Positions 46,955 to 57,456 of a DNA stretch of 64,000 nt are shown piece by piece. This DNA is from Bondarzewia mesenterica. Its lineage: Eukaryota > Basidiomycota > Agaricomycetes > Russulales > Bondarzewiaceae. The first letter of the stretch is position 1. Every line of letters starts with the position of its first letter. The translations under genes and the position numbers were made by a program. The DNA lies in the NCBI GenBank assembly GCA_004802705.1, contig SGPL01000009.1, positions 1-64,000 on the forward strand, in the 5' to 3' direction. Under the pieces are notes generated by a model. It worked only from the letters and a program-made list of their open reading frames with translations. It did no database searches and was not told the origin of the DNA.

Positions 46955-49431
46955 TCACTCGACATGTACCATCTCGCGCTCCTTCGCATCCTGTCCGCCC
47001 AGCTTAGTCTCTCCCCCCGCAGAGATGATATCCTGGTTCTTGCGGTCTTGTTGGCGGACCTGCTTATTGTACTCGAACGACTTGCGTGCAGGTATACCCG
47101 CTTGGAAAAGGCCATTGATTTTCTCCAGCGAAAGGCCGGCCATTTCGGGAACGAAGAAATAGATGAACGCCGCTGCGAGGAAATTTGCGCCAAAGAAGAC
47201 GAAACCCTGAAAGTAGTGTACACAATAATATGAGAAGAACGACCCTGAGTTCATCAATATGGATATGGAATGGAGACATACGTATTTAGCTCCAATTTTG
47301 GCCGAGATGGGCGGGGAAAAGTACGAAAGGAGGAAGTTCCACACCCACTTACACGCAAAGCTTCCATCAGTAAGGCAAATATTGGCCGCCACGTTCACGG
47401 ACTACTCACGTTTGAAGCACTGACAAAGGACAGTTGCTTGGCTCGAGTGCGCAGAGGTGCTATTTCACCGGCTGCGACGTTATGTGTGTCAGTTCATACC
47501 ACTATAGTTGCGAATCTTCCAAGAATTCAAGCCACGTACTATTTACCCAACCACCGGGGCCCCATGAGCAACCGAAGGAAAGCACGAATACGCAGATCAC
47601 GAACAGCATCCCTCCACCAGCTCCCTTCCTCGCCACTTGGGTTGGGTCATTGTTGGGATACAGAGCGTAGGATCCCTGGTAGGAACAACGCAATTCAGTA
47701 AGATAAGTGATGGAGAAAGAGCACAGCTTGTCTCACAATGACCGCATACAACATATATGACAGACCTTTGAACCCGTCATCATATATTGAGCATAACATC
47801 AGACATCCATCCTCTCAATTATAGCACTCACCCATGACCAACGCTCCGGCAATCATTGTCCGCCTGCGACCAAAACTGTACCAAGTTCAGAGTCCAGCCT
47901 ATTAGCGATACAGGGAGGGGACTCACCGATCGAGGCAGTATAAGCCTGGAAAAGTACCAATCATATCCAGAAGACCGAAGATGATCTGACTGATATACGA
48001 GTTCAGACTGGGGTTAATTGAGGCAAAAATAGATGTGCCATAGTACTAAAACCGGATACCTAAATATATCAGATGATGATGCGGAGGCAGGCGTATGCAA
48101 GACTCACGAAAATGAAGTTCGCTCTATTTAGGTTTAAGTAGGAATTTTCAGCTTTCACGCGTTCCGAGCACGAAAAAAGAGGCCTACCCAGTAAGCTGCT
48201 GGAAGCTCTGTACGAGACATCTGAGAACGGAATAAGACAACTGCACACATACTAACTAATCACGGTTAACGCACCCAATTAATGTCCTCTGCCCTGTCTT
48301 GAACTCGTTCCGGAAATCGAAGCAATCCAGGTAGGTTGTCCCGGAATGTTTTTCTTCTTCGATTTTTTCCCTGATCTCGTCTATGTAAGCTTGGACCAAA
48401 GGGTCTTGAACAGAGATCGCGTGCATCCGCGCGATGACCACTCGCGCCACTTCGATGTCGCCATTGAGAATAGACTCACGAGGCGATCTAGGCAGGAAAG
48501 GGACACCCGCACCTAAGAGCACGCATTGAGTACGTCGAAGTTTGATCAGTCACGGAGAGAGATATACGTACAAAGAATGGAGCCCCAGATAACTTGAAGA
48601 CCGATTGGAATCTTGTAGCTAGCGGTGCCATCAATGCCCTTGCAGGCCAAATCGAGGACGTAGGCGACGAGAATTCCGAACGTGATCATAACCTGGTAAC
48701 ACGATACGAATGCCCCTCGAAGAGCTTTTGGCGAGACTATGATTCGTGAGGAATTTATAATCAGTACGAAGAAACACAGAACGGAGGATATTGAGTACAC
48801 ACTCTCTCCTTGATAGAGAGGAACAAGGGCAGACAAAGCCTTATAAGCCAAGTACATTGAGCCAAAGGATGGTAATGAAATGAGGCCAAACTGTACTCAC
48901 GCCGACGCCAAGCCCAGCGACAAACCTCCCCCCCATCAAAGCACCCAAATTTCCGGTGGGTGCAATTTGTACGATGACACCCACAATGAAGATGAATGAC
49001 ATCATGAAAATGGCACCCCGTCGTCCCAAGAAATCAGCAGTAGGTACACCAAGCAGAGCGCCGGCGAAGCACCCTGCGGAGAGGAGGGATACAACAACGG
49101 ATTGGCGTCGCGGTGAAAGTGAAAAGCCAGACGAAGAAGCCAAGTCGGGGGTGCCAAATGCGATTTGAAAATAAGGCATAATGAGACAACCTGAGATGTA
49201 ACTAGAAGCGGGGTGGGATGTAAAGTGAACAGGTGTTCCGAGTGGATGAGCCGCGACGACTGACCCTGTGTCGTATCCGACTGAAAACAATGACTTTGTG
49301 AGCGCTGAGAAAACAAGGTAAAAGATAGCAAATACGCAGTACGCACAAATAAAGCCTCCCATACTAACGAAGAGGTTGGCAACAATGGCCAACATCGAGA
49401 CCGGCTCGCCGCGAAACTTGAATCGGCCCAT
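46955..49431 (-). CDS. MFS sugar (hexose-type) transporter, 532 residues
   Basis: Proton-coupled or facilitative sugar uptake carrier of the plasma membrane. Fifteen exons (minus): 49431-49347, 49280-49265, 49201-48901, 48839-48803, 48736-48572, 48512-48275, 48220-48188, 48123-48108, 48045-47927, 47875-47832, 47765-47737, 47675-47540, 47471-47410, 47347-47282, 47206-46955. Family signatures, several formed across junctions: GGFIFGYDTGYISG in TM1, DFLGRRGAI, PLYQGEISPKALRG, the sugar-contact motif QQLTGANFIFYYGTSIF, DRFGRRRTMIAG, GPGGWVNTGEIAPLRTRA. The usual PETKG motif is replaced by VPEMAGLSLEKI. The last 45 residues are charged and cytosolic. All junctions are phase-consistent, including two 16-base exons. 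The sugar specificity cannot be read. Confidence 0.95.
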
Positions 49432-50487
49432 GACAGGAATCGTGTAGTAGATTTTTCAACAAATCAAGGGTCGTGAAGATTGGGAGGTGGGAAGAGTGTG
49501 TGCAGAAGAAGGGCTTTTTGACTATCTCCCCTTCCCCGTGAGGATGTATGTGGGCTGCGATTACTTCGTGGGCCATCAGCTTCCTTTCCGCAATGCGGGA
49601 AGCGGTCCGTTGTGGGTATGATAGTTCCGATATATAGAGAGTTTGAGGGCAACACAAAGACATAACCACCGGTATCCGACTACACCGGGCCGGCAGTCTG
49701 CGGCGAAAGTGTTCGTATCTACAGCCTTGACGAAGCCAATGTCGCGAGCGAGTGACCATATCTTGACTTGAGGCGAACCTTCGAGCCTTCAGAACTAAGA
49801 GATGCGATTTGCGAGGTGTCAAGCTTTTAATTTGCAAGATGACCCTCTGAACGATACTGCAAGATGAATTAATGTCCGGCCCGCGCAAAAGCGATATGCC
49901 AGGATATGCCCTAATAAGCGAAGCATTTCAGGGCAGGATGGGCAAGTGACCAGAGACGAAACGGAAGCAAACGCACCGGTCATTGATGTGGAGACTAGTA
50001 TTCTGTTAGTCTCGAGCATACCAAGACCCCTCCTCACGCGTTCGGGGAGGGGCTCGGTTGAACCTAGGTACTCTGTGAACCTTCGGTACTTTTTTCGCTC
50101 CCTTGAACCCCATCGGTTTCTTTCCCAACTTGGTCGTACAGTTCTGTGTTGGTCGACGTCGTTGTGCATGAAAAACTAGCCGCCCATTAACCGATGCGAG
50201 GAGAGTTTAGCTTGTTCCATTTGTCCATGGAATGAGAGATTGATCCATTAGGGATGAGCCTGAGCATCTTCTAACAATATCGATCAAGCAGATGACCTAC
50301 GTTGTAAAGCAGCATCAAGTTGTGTTTTGCAAAATTTGGTCTCTCTCGAGGGCGCAAGGCTCCTGTGTCCCGGGAGCCAATGGTCAGGAAATGTAGATCG
50401 CATGAGAGATACTCACGGTGGGCGCGCGCGGATGTTCTTCTATTGACCTGTCTTAACGGCGTCGAGGAGACGGTCCCTGAGATTATA
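49432..50487. other. Intergenic stretch
   Basis: Promoter side of the sugar transporter; a TATATAGAG sequence lies near 49632. No gene supported. Confidence 0.5.
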
Positions 50488-50886
50488 TTATTTGTTGAGC
50501 AGCTCATTGCAAGCAGCCTTTGTCTCGAGGCCGACATTCACCGCCTTCCGCTGTAACTCCTCCTTGACGTGGAAGACGAGTAAGTTCAGAATCGCAGGAA
50601 GAGCGGTCTCGTCCTGATGTTGGGTGGCCCTTTCTATCTCATTCTTGAGCGCCTCATTGAAAGAGTCCGAATGCCTTGTCCTGTGAATCGACGTCCATCT
50701 GGGATTCGACCTGCGCGTGAGGCTGATCACTATCAGGAGTCGTCTGTCAGACACGGATATCCTGAGGTACGAAGGTTGAAGCAAGTGTCTACAACCTGCC
50801 ACTGGGAGACTAGAGTGGTGGCGCGCGTGAACTCCTGGCGAGGCTCCCCTGCCTCCCTTTTCTTGTGCTGCTGGGCTGGCAACCTC
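50488..50886 (-). CDS. 3' part of an unknown gene with one frame break
   Basis: Not recognised. Two exons are clear: 50886-50796 and 50743-50488, with a 52-base intron. They read QQHKKREAGEPRQEFTRATT, then VSQWQ, then VESQMDVDSQDKAF, and after a break DSFNEALKNEIERATQ and VFHVKEELQRKAV, ending NELLNK. Removing one base at the CC pair 50667-50668 restores one frame; the total is then a multiple of three. The 5' exons (probably 50900-51040) could not be joined. After the TAA stop the same frame continues with YNLRDRLLDAVKTGQ, which also looks like protein, so the stop itself may be wrong or mutational. It could be a pseudogene. Confidence 0.5.
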   Translation of the reverse strand, partial: EVASPAAQEKGGRGASPGVHARHHSSLPVAGCRHLLQPSYLRISVSDRRLLIVISLTRRSNPRWTSIHRTRHSDSFNEALKNEIERATQHQDETALPAILNLLVFHVKEELQRKAVNVGLETKAACNELLNK

Positions 50887-51360
50887 CTGTCGCCGTGGGC
50901 GGTCGTCGCATGTTATCATTGTCACATTAGTGCACTGCAGCGGTTGCCACCCAAGTCCTCTGCCGCAGAGCGGACTCCCATTTCGATCACCTGATTTGAC
51001 CACGCACATTCAGACATCAGAAGACGGTTTCTCCCTCGAGGCTATACGCTACAGTAGTACGCACCCATTTTCGTCGTGATGCCGCTGCACATATACACGT
51101 ATACGGTACATAACCCATATTCCGCCGATAAACATTATGTAGTGGAGCGGATGCTCAGCAAAGTTTCTCTACTGTCTAAAGATGGAAGGAGAGAAGCCAA
51201 TTTCAGCATGTACACGTGCGGATTCTGCATCCACCGACAGGCCGCCTGTCCAGGGCGACGTTGTACTCAGCGCTAGCGGCTTACTTGACTCACTCTCGCA
51301 CTCTCTCTAACTTTCAGTAGCCCTCTTATTTCACACCTTTTTATTCGTATATTCGAGAAT

Positions 51361-51795
51361 ATGTTTGGAACGCTCATCCATCTGGGAATCGATGCTCTTC
51401 TTATCAGCGCCTTCCTTGCTGGTGTGAAGCGCAATACAGGCTTAACGTGCGTACACAGTCTCTTGTACATGCATCGAAATTGATATTTTTCAATTTTGGT
51501 TTCGTTAGGCCCGCTCTTGCACGGGTTCCAAACAAGGACATTCGGCGTAAGTAGTTGTAATATCGCACGTTGACCGCTGTGTGATTGATCGCAAAACAGA
51601 GCTGTTGCGTTCCTATCTGGAATTTGGTACGTTCATCGTATATGTAATGTATACAAGTTGCCCATGATCTCTCATCAGGGGAATACGTCTTTGACTTCGC
51701 TGTTGTCATATTCGGAGTACGTCCTTCAGACCCTGACCGCCGATCGCCCTTTGACATGAACCCAGCGCTCGTCATCATTTGAGCGAAAGCGCTGA
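51361..51795 (+). CDS. DUF1748-like small membrane protein, 72 residues
   Basis: Five small exons: 51361-51446, 51509-51546, 51600-51626, 51679-51716, 51766-51795. The protein MFGTLIHLGIDALLISAFLA, GVKRNTGLTPALARV, YLEFGEYVFDFAVVIFG and the tail RSSSFERKR matches the pattern I know for fungal DUF1748 proteins (short, two hydrophobic stretches, GVKR-TG motif near residue 22). Its role is unknown, although yeast relatives are linked to mitochondria or membranes. Missed by ORF finders because no exon exceeds 86 bases. The stop codon is 195 bases from the convergent OST2 stop. Confidence 0.85.
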
Positions 51796-51990
51796 TTATT
51801 CGGTTATTTCTGCTATTTTGGATTGTTATATGTTGCATCGCCAGTTCCACTTCTCATTGATCATTGTTGGAAACTGACCGTTACTTCCGCAGTTTGCATC
51901 TGTACTATACTCTCTCGCCTCAGCATCTCACTCATATTATTTCTCGGAATCGTGGTTACGCACGCAACAAGCAGCGACAGCTCGGAGGTA

Positions 51991-52486
51991 TCAACCCAAG
52001 AAGTTAAAGACGAAGAAATGTAGCACGATGGATCCAATCACGAAGTCAGCAAATGCTCTGTGATACACCGACAGATTGTGATTGTGAGTACGCTGACGAC
52101 GCTAGCAAGCTTGACTACGCACCTTTCTGGCGATACGTCCTTGAAGAGACTTCTGTTGTCAGGGTTGGCTTGCGACCGCAGCGATGCCGTCAGGACAAAT
52201 TGACCGACTGTACTTGCGAAACTGTCGACGAGTTACCAGTTAGAATAGACACGGACAGAAGCCTGAGATAATCTTACCCAGCCAAGAAAGCATTGAAAGG
52301 GAAACTAGTGACGAGCACGCAGTACATGAACTGCAGCACACCGGAAAGAATGAGGAACACCAAGAAGGAGTCGACGAATTTGAGTCTAGAAGAAGTGTTG
52401 TCGATGTATGCCTTCCAGAGTGTTTGGACAGCAGACGATGCTGCCAAAGGAGTAGATTTTGTTGGAGCAGCCTTTGAACCGGCCAT
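51991..52486 (-). CDS. OST2: Oligosaccharyltransferase subunit OST2/DAD1
   Basis: Small essential subunit of the ER oligosaccharyltransferase, which N-glycosylates proteins in the lumen. Exons: 52486-52278, 52221-52120, 52057-51991; 125 residues, typical for the family. The sequence contains SAVQTLWKAYIDNTSSRLKF, a first membrane helix (DSFLVFLILSGVLQFMYCVL), FPFNAFLAGFASTVGQFVLT with a second helix, the conserved LRSQANPD, and a third helix ending HFFVFNFLG at the C-terminus. The N-terminus is Ala/Ser/Lys-rich. It shares a 200-base divergent promoter with the mitoribosomal gene at 52687. Confidence 0.96.
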
Positions 52487-52686
52487 TTCGCTGTATATAT
52501 GCTCAGCAGCAGTAGTCGACGTGTCGATATGAAGGGGAGGTGGCTGAGATTGTAAGGCCAAATAAAGAGGTAACGAAGACCAAATAAGCCTGTCGCGTCT
52601 TGTCTTCGCCAAAAAAACTTGGACGCCAATTGGTTCAAGTCCCTCATCACTGCCTGCCTTGCGGTTCATCTTCCCTTAGCAGCAGC
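52487..52686. promoter_or_regulatory. Bidirectional promoter OST2 / mitoribosomal protein
   Basis: Only 200 bases separate the two outward-pointing start codons. No TATA box of good quality is visible except a TATATATG near 52495, close to the OST2 start. Confidence 0.55.
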
Positions 52687-53884
52687 ATGACCTCAATAGC
52701 TCTTCGCTTGGCTTCGACGAGCTCTAGAGCGACACGACTGTCGCCCAGGGCGTTGTCGCAGACAAAGAGGGCTCGTGCAGTGCCGACGAGAAATATTCAC
52801 GTTCGGAAAGAGCTACCGTACAAAGTCGAGGATGGAATGGGCCAGTTTTTGACACCGCAGGGCCTCAAAAACATCGCGGTTGACTACCAGCAGGGACTCC
52901 TGGATAGATTGAATGAGCAAGTCAAAGGTGCGTTGGTCGACGCATTCACTATTGCGCATACGCAGACGATCAATGATACACAGGATCGGGTGACTCAAAC
53001 ACGACTGTGGCCCAGGTGGTCATCAGCACATCGTTAGATGCGAGCAAAACGCTAGCGTTCAACTACGCCAGCGAAGCCCTCAACAATAGCTTCTTCCTCA
53101 ACTATCTTGTGAGTCGTTTCCGTCTATTCGCTCTCAATTGTGCTCAGATTTCTTTGTCCAGAAACCGCCTCCAGAAGGCAAGGAGAATCATGAAGACTCC
53201 ATCTCTGAGCATCTTCGTCATCATATCAAGCATCAATTTGGCTCCCTCAGCCAGTTCACATCCGTCGTCTCCGCCGCCGCTATGGGCATGTTCTCGACAG
53301 GATGGGTTTGGTTCGTCACAGACAAAAGAGGCAACACCGGCGTTATCGCGACATACGGCGCCGGCACGCTCCTCGTCTCTTCACGGCATCAAAGATTTGA
53401 ACCTAGCATCTTCAAGGATATACTCCTACCCGGAGAAGGCGCGGACGCACTAGAGAGCGAGGACGCCAGCGCGCAGACGGACCCGAACCCCTCCCCACCG
53501 ATCTCTGGCGCACCCCCCACGTCTCCTGCATCCGGCGTGACGCGCCAGCCACCCCCACTGCACCCCTCTTCTCCAGCCCGCGCGTTCCATACCTCAGCAT
53601 CACGCGCAGATGAACCTGTGTACCCTGCGTCTATCTACAGAGCTGGAAAGCCAACGCAGGGCAATTCGACACTCGTGAATGACCCCATGGACCTCCGCGG
53701 GATACAGTTCGAGCAGCTCGGCGAGGTGCTGTATCCGTTGTTCTGCGTCTCCGTGCACGAGCACGCATGGCTTGGGTCCGGGTACGGTGTGTGGGGGAAG
53801 GAAGAGTATCTCAAGCGGTTCTGGACTTGTTTGGATTGGGAGCAAGTGAGCCGGACTTTTGTGAAGTTCGTGACGGTGAAGTAA
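52687..53884 (+). CDS. SOD-like mitochondrial ribosomal small-subunit protein (mS42/mS43 type)
   Basis: Structural protein of the mitochondrial small ribosomal subunit derived from Fe/Mn superoxide dismutase (yeast Rsm26/Mrp1). Exons: 52687-52927, 52984-53108, 53162-53884; 362 residues. The N-terminus is a mitochondrial presequence rich in Ser, Arg and Thr (SIALRLASTSSRATRLSPRA). The SOD-fold helices follow (LPYKVEDGMGQFLTPQGLKN, AFNYASEALNNSFFLNYL). The segment FSTGWVWFVTDKRGN matches the SOD core. A Pro/Ser-rich insert of about 100 residues interrupts the fold, and the last part (EQLGEVLYPLFCVSVHEHAW) follows it. SOD metal ligands are not conserved as in true enzymes, so I favour the ribosomal role over SOD. 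Confidence 0.85.
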
Positions 53885-54465
53885 GGACCTAGGCTATGCG
53901 GAAGTGGATACGGCGTGCGTGTTTGGCTCAGCGAAGATGAAGCGGTTTTGGTGTTGGCATGCAGCCGTCTTAAATTCATTCTATTCTGCATTTATAGTTG
54001 CTCTATATTAATGGTCATAGCAGGTTTCACCCCATCTCATGCAATTTTCTTGCTAGGAGCTCTAGGTGTTCCGACTAGAGGCTCCCGACACCCCATACAG
54101 CCCAACGTAGGTTTCTTTGTATTCAATCAGTCCATGCTCTGGTCGTAGGACATACCTGCAATATCTGCGTGCTGTCGATGGTCGAACTTCTGGACACAAC
54201 TCGCGGTAAGTTAGACCTAATGCTCAGTTTTGGGAAGTCTCTCGAGTGTTCAGGTGAAATGAGGAGAGACATGAATGCACAGTAGCTATCGGGCATATGT
54301 GTAGCCCGTTGCTGCTGGCGCGTCCCGCATACGAACATTCTCAGACATTCTCCTGGAAGGCACGAAGATTTTGAAGACTGGCCAACTGACGGGCAGACCG
54401 CTATTTCACTCCGCCAAGCCTTCTCTTTTACGGGGCGGGGTTGACTTCGAATTCATTGATTGCAG
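53885..54465. other. Intergenic stretch
   Basis: 581 bases without a supportable gene; may contain the 5' exon of the next, frameshifted gene. Confidence 0.45.
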
Positions 54466-55197
54466 GTCCATTCAATAATTCAGATGCGAATGGCGATGAG
54501 TATCAAGAAGTAAGAGGTGCACCCGGAGCACTGGCATATGTCCCGCCACCTTCAACTTTGCTCACGGCTCCTGCGCCCCCATGACATTCTTCCCATCGCC
54601 ATACAGCAAACGTCCGAGGCGGTCATCGACGTCATCAGTATACGCACCGATGTCAATGCACGCGCCGATGGTCCAAGTGGACGGCTACCGACGGATTGGC
54701 GAGATACACGTCAAGTTCAAAGTGAAGAACTCTTACCGCTCCGGTGTGTCCATGAACAATGCAATGGGGAACGTGCGCCTGTCAAGCATGAGTGCACGTT
54801 CCATGACCTCAAGACAGATCATCGAGGAAGGCTGATGTTGAAGGTCCGGGTGAGTGCTACCAACGCGCGGGGCTGAGTGAAGGATCATTTGCTCATCGAA
54901 TCGGGTTTTCAACTTGTAGTGGAAAGGGTTCCGGTCTCTTATGTATGAAATTCCAATGAGCGGGCGGGACCATGATCACGGACGGCGCATCAACATGCAG
55001 AGCTTCTCCCGCCGCATCGCACGGGCAATTGTCCACTTCCTTGCGGTAAGTCTTGTGGCTTGTTCTGTCCTCAGCGCGTTCCACTCATTGCCTGCATATT
55101 ATAGGCAAATGCTATCCATATCCCATGGGACCGGATCATCCACCACCACCTCGAAACGGGATATAGTACCTGGCAGCCGGTGCTCACGACTATTTAA
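54466..55197 (+). CDS. Conserved-looking protein with two frame breaks, 5' end unresolved
   Basis: Function unknown. Exons: 54466-54849, 54920-55045, 55105-55197, ending TAA. The last two exons are clean: WKGFRSLMYEIPMSGRDHDH, RRINMQSFSRRIARAIVHFL, AIHIPWDRIIHHHLE, WQPVLTT. I recall similar C-termini in small basidiomycete proteins, without a known function. The first exon needs one extra base at the C5 run 54576-54580 (linking LTAPAPP to MTFFPSPYS) and one extra base at 54783-54784 (linking NVRLS to KHECTFHDLKTDHRG). The upstream exon could not be found. Because both changes are in short homopolymers I favour sequence errors, but a pseudogene is possible. Confidence 0.6.
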
Positions 55198-55598
55198 TTC
55201 ATTGCATTTCCTTATTTATTGGTCACTACGCTCTCCCGCTTTGTATTCCCTACGCTATGACGTTGTAAATGCTCGTGCTGCAAGTATGTGGTTATCACCA
55301 AAGTGGTGCTGTTTGTACTGTACTACTAGGAGTTCATTTATTGTTGAGATTTAACTTTGCGGGAGAGCATCAGGTATGTCATGGCTGTTGACCATCAACG
55401 AGTCCTTCAGGAACGAAGTTAACAGCGGTTGAACTCGAGTTCGATTAAGAATGCACGGGGGGTTGCACATGAAGTCCGTTATCAGCTATACATATTTCAT
55501 GTCAATGATGAAGGTTGTGACATGTGAATGGAGATGCCGCATGCAAAGAAAAATACAGTATTCAGGGAAAGACGTGAATGTAGGGCTCCGCTACCAAC
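55198..55598. other. Intergenic stretch between convergent genes
   Basis: 401 bases between two converging stop codons; nothing seen but likely 3' UTRs. Confidence 0.5.
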
Positions 55599-56073
55599 TC
55601 AGAAGAAGCCGCGCCGGCGGGAGGTAGTACTCGTATGCGAGTGGTCATACTCGCGGGCACGCTTACGATCTTTGCGAGGGGTGCTGTGGATGCCCAAAGC
55701 CCTTTTAATCTTAGTCGTGATGGGCACATGAGCGCTGCGACCCTGTGAAGACAAATCCAACATTCAGCACATGAAGCTGTGGTCAAGTTCATACTTAGGC
55801 GTGTCGCTCCGCCTACCATTTGGTGGAGCTCCTGCTCTGCATGCCGGCGACCCTCGTATGAGGTATCAGGGTTCGCAAGAGCAGCCTCTGAAAGCGTAGC
55901 GGGGTTCCGGTGTCAGCGGACGTGAAGAACTGGATGAGGAGGTTTGGACGGTGAAAAGGCGTACTATATCCTCCTGCCACGCGATCGCGATCTTTCGTGC
56001 CGAAGAAATGGCGACGATGGTGCGGAGCTTCATGATGATTGTTGTCGTGGTCGCTAGTTCCGAAGAGAGGCAT
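55599..56073 (-). CDS. Small His-rich conserved-looking protein, 107 residues
   Basis: Function unknown. Exons: 56073-55965, 55887-55817, 55742-55599. The N-terminus is His-rich (MPLFGTSDHDNNHHEAPHHR), then RHFFGTKDRDRVAGGYKAAL, NPDTSYEGRRHAEQELHQMG, and a basic C-terminus (VPITTKIKRALGIHSTPRKD, ending SRRRGFF). The middle block (DRVAGGYKAAL with NP and T-S-EGR) recurs in short stress-type proteins of basidiomycetes as far as I recall. It is soluble, without signal peptide. A TATATATA box lies 83 bases upstream of the start codon, so strong or inducible expression is plausible. Confidence 0.82.
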
Positions 56074-56155
56074 GTTGTGAGATGGGTGTGACTTGTGTGG
56101 AGTTTCTGAAGGTCGGTGGGTGCGTAGACGAGACGAGTAGGCATTCAAGCTGGCC

Positions 56156-56163
56156 TATATATA
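56156..56163 (-). promoter_or_regulatory. TATA box of the 55599-56073 gene
   Basis: TATATATA on either strand, 83 bases upstream of the start codon at 56073. The distance fits a short 5' UTR. Confidence 0.6.
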
Positions 56164-57456
56164 CGCAGGAAGGATCCATAGCTCCATCATACGTTCGTCA
56201 TCTGCGGGTGGAGGCGCTGCAGGAGCGAATGTGTGGAGAATCAGTTTGGAACCCCATGGACTTGGTGCCTCAAGTCACCCAAGGAAGGGAATTTACTCAT
56301 GGACCGCACGTGGGCCCTATCGAACGGCCAGAAAAGGGTAGCCCTGCAGGCAGGCAGGAAGGCGCGCTGAATCCAGTGCGAGCGATTTGTTTGAGATGGC
56401 CGGATACGACTGTGATACAGTGGCAGCATCGCGCCTACATCCTAAGATCAAAGTGCGTGAGAGAAATAAATAACGAAAAGTCCACACGGCAAGTAATGAC
56501 GCCGGTCCAGTGGGGTGCGAGGGGCCGTTGGTGCGAGGCCGTCGGTATCGATGCGAAGCAGAAAGCCCGAGTCAAGAAACGCGAGTACAAGAGCGCTCAC
56601 GGCATGAGGACTCCCGGAAACGAGAAACAGCCACGCTACTGCACATGCATGTTGGGCTGAGTGACCATCGACATCGTCTAACGTGGCTTTCAGGAAGAGG
56701 CGTCGACAGGGAAGTTTCTGAGTTATTTAGGCGTTGACATTGTCAGTAATCCGGGTTTATAAAACATAAGGCTGTATTGTTCACACGAAAGTGAAGGTCG
56801 GGGCAGTTGTTTTCGTTGTGAAAACGCACCTACATAGATAAGTTACATGCATACTAGGGCGCTGCCTCATAACGATATCTGTTCGCACCTGAAGAGCTCA
56901 GACCCACCATGTTTGGGCAAGGACCAGTTGGCGAACAGAATCAGAGACCACAGGCATTGGACGTGTTGGTCGAACGTGTCCACTGGAGGTTGAACGTCAA
57001 TGAGGAGGACCGCGAGTTGTTCGACAGGGAAACTCCGAAGATAGTCTATGGCGCTGGCACCATCCATGACAAAGGGAATGCCGCTGCCCATGATGCAACC
57101 CAAGGTTACGCAACGCGACGTCAGCCTGGCGGCCTTGAGTACAAGGACGTCGACCTACAAGGACGCAGCAGGGATGCAACGCGAGTCGATACACAAGATT
57201 TACAAGTACATGTATTCCTTGGTGCTGGCCAAGGGGCGGCGAGGTCGACACACAGGAGCACAGGGCCGCCGTACCCAGTTTCGGAACTTTGTCGTGTTGA
57301 CGTCCTTTCCGCAGCGTGGGAACGGCGCGTTTGGACCTGTTTGGACCCGCTCTCTATATCCGTCCCTTTCGTACGTTCCGTGACTCATACGCTGTTTTTC
57401 CTGCTCTCCTTTCTTCGCTCTCACCGTCACCAAACTCTCACTGCTTCAGCTTTATC
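56164..57456. other. Stretch without a supportable gene
   Basis: Two plus-strand open frames of 192 and 189 codons (56082-56660, 56909-57478) run through here, but neither has a family, splice context or protein-like composition. The promoter of the CxxC-rich gene should lie at the right end. Confidence 0.5.

Noticed and set aside
52687..53884. Active Fe/Mn superoxide dismutase
   Set aside because: The fold is SOD-like, but the metal-ligand pattern is not intact and a long Pro/Ser insert fits mitoribosomal proteins better.
56082..56660. 192-codon plus-strand open frame
   Set aside because: No family, composition like random sequence, overlaps the TATA box and promoter of the minus-strand gene.
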